Below are positions 5,906 through 6,470 of a DNA stretch of 6,470 bases, in pieces. The stretch spans positions 1-6,470 of the forward strand of contig CAKSSN010000048.1 in the NCBI GenBank assembly GCA_934489015.1, read 5' to 3'. Positions within the stretch are counted from its first letter, which is position 1; the number at the start of each line of letters is the position of its first letter. The DNA comes from an uncultured Clostridia bacterium. GTDB taxonomy: Bacteria > Bacillota > Clostridia > UBA1381. Position numbers and translations under genes: made by a program. The notes beneath the pieces are model-generated. The model made no database searches. It saw only the letters and a program-made list of their open reading frames with translations, and had not been told where the DNA came from.

Positions 5906-6311
5906 TATGATAATTTCTCATATTTATGAAGACAATATTTTAGGAAAGTTAAGCGATGAGCGATACTCTCGTATGGCTTCTATGTATGAAACCGAGCAAA
6001 AAGAGCTTATCAAAACTGTATCTGACGGTGAAGAGGAATTGGAAACTGCCGAGCAGAAAAATGTTGATATGCGTCTGTTGCTCAAAACCCTGCGTGAATT
6101 GACTGATTTTAAAGAGCTTACTCCCACAATCGTTAATTCATTGATACAGAGGATAGAGGTTCATAACAACGATAAATCAAGCGGACATTGTTACGTTAAG
6201 GTTAATATTTACTTCACCGCCGTCGGAATAATTGAAATTCCCGATGAAAAAGAAATATCGGAAATAATCTCTAAAATTCAAGAAAATCCGCAGATGTATA
6301 AGGTAGTATAA
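5853..6311 (+). pseudogene. Large serine recombinase, C-terminal remnant
   Basis: This frame continues the same recombinase. QQIIPNTQEAIISE (5862-5900) is the stretch that normally follows TTTVSYKVHK and about ten more residues. It is fused directly to LDMIISHIYEDNILGKLSDE, which normally comes after the zinc ribbon and coiled coil. The rest matches the family C-terminus (DFKELTPTIVNSLIQRIEVH, GHCYVKVNIYF) and ends near the usual place. An ATG at 5907 could start a 134-residue fragment, but I see no ribosome binding site. Two deletions are implied: one at 5858-5861 that shifts the frame and one at the ISE codons (5892-5900). From family knowledge roughly 100-150 residues are lost. Confidence 0.85.
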
Positions 6312-6321
6312 TAAGGAAAAT

Positions 6322-6351
6322 GGAGTAGCTCCGATAGTTTGGAACTACTCC
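6322..6351. repeat. Hairpin after the recombinase remnant
   Basis: GGAGTAG (6322-6328) pairs with CTACTCC (6345-6351); an inner TCC/GGA pair follows a C-A mismatch, leaving an 8-base loop. It follows the recombinase stop by 10 bases but is followed by A7, not a T-run, so it is a weak terminator candidate for the plus strand. It could also belong to the element end. Confidence 0.5.
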
Positions 6352-6353
6352 GT

Positions 6354-6429
6354 AAAAAAACGGCTCTATAATAAATGTTGGGGTCAGAAAAAAATGGCTC
6401 TATAATAAATGTTGGGGTCAGAAAAAAAT
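6354..6429. repeat. Two perfect tandem 34-bp units phased on A7 tracts
   Basis: Units at 6362-6395 and 6396-6429 are identical. Each starts GGCTCTATAATAAATG, continues TTGGGGTCAG and ends in AAAAAAAT. A further A7C octamer (6354-6361) precedes the first unit, so A7 tracts recur every 34 bases (6354, 6388, 6422). Confidence 0.97.
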
Positions 6430-6470
6430 TTACAAAATAAACGAGCATATTTGCTCCGAATCCTGTATAA
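6362..6470. mobile_element. Probable terminus of an ISL3-like insertion sequence (duplicated end)
   Basis: The GGCTCT start, followed by TAAATGTTGGGGT, resembles terminal inverted repeats of ISL3-family elements as I recall them. That family makes 8-bp target duplications, and each GGCTCT is preceded by an 8-mer A7C or A7T. No transposase is in the window; it would lie to the right. The remaining 41 bases hold only a GAGCA/TGCTC hairpin (6443-6456). The family assignment rests on recognition of the end sequence alone. Confidence 0.42.

Noticed and set aside
5850..5910. Readthrough or selenocysteine at TGA 5903-5905 linking the two recombinase parts
   Set aside because: Homology resumes in a different frame before that stop and family sequence is missing, so deletion explains it better.
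6354..6429. CRISPR-like short repeats
   Set aside because: The two 34-bp units are directly adjacent with no spacer and there are no cas genes; the A7 phasing fits IS ends better.
1..6470. tRNA, rRNA or riboswitch genes
   Set aside because: Scanning by eye found no cloverleaf, ribosomal core or known aptamer motif.

Overview
The window is AT-rich DNA with strong Shine-Dalgarno sites (AGGAG, GGAGG, AAAGGAG), short inter-gene spacing and genes typical of mobile elements of gut Clostridia (Lachnospiraceae/Oscillospiraceae type). I read it as one end of a degraded integrative/mobilizable element. The organism and element class are inferred from gene families; no species can be named.

Layout. 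Positions 1-130 hold a leftward promoter region and a ribosome binding site for a gene starting beyond the left edge. A leftward two-gene block follows: a DUF6076-like protein (758-1558), cut short just after its first CxxC, is joined by a TGATG stop/start overlap to a sigma-70-like protein that lacks its N-terminal half (216-758). The block ends in a perfect 17-bp hairpin terminator (161-202). A divergent intergenic region (1559-1779) carries a near-consensus leftward promoter with a palindromic candidate operator.

The rightward block starts with an 88-aa protein of unknown function (1829-2095). A 164-bp gap packed with four inverted repeats follows, which I propose as oriT. Then come a MobC-like ribbon-helix-helix accessory protein (2260-2559), a MOBP-type relaxase (2560-3927) and a ParB-like protein (3924-4766), tightly packed with abutting or overlapping ends. 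After these lie a TnpW-like small gene with a one-base frameshift (4778-4986) and a large serine recombinase (5042-6311). The recombinase keeps its catalytic and recombinase domains but has lost its zinc-ribbon region through two deletions. The right edge has a hairpin and two perfect tandem 34-bp units that resemble the terminal repeat of an ISL3-like insertion sequence.

How it fits together. MobC plus relaxase plus oriT would nick and transfer the element, the ParB-like protein may help relaxosome or DNA handling, and the serine recombinase would have excised and integrated it. The transfer genes look intact, while the integration module and the left-hand regulatory module are damaged. The element therefore looks trapped in its site but perhaps still mobilizable in trans or as part of a larger unit.

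I see no clearly new multi-gene system. The most unusual observations are perfect inverted repeats inside the parB-like (14 bp) and mobC-like (11 bp) coding sequences, the dense candidate oriT, the palindromic operator, the precise scars in the recombinase, and the tandem IS-end repeats phased on A7 tracts.
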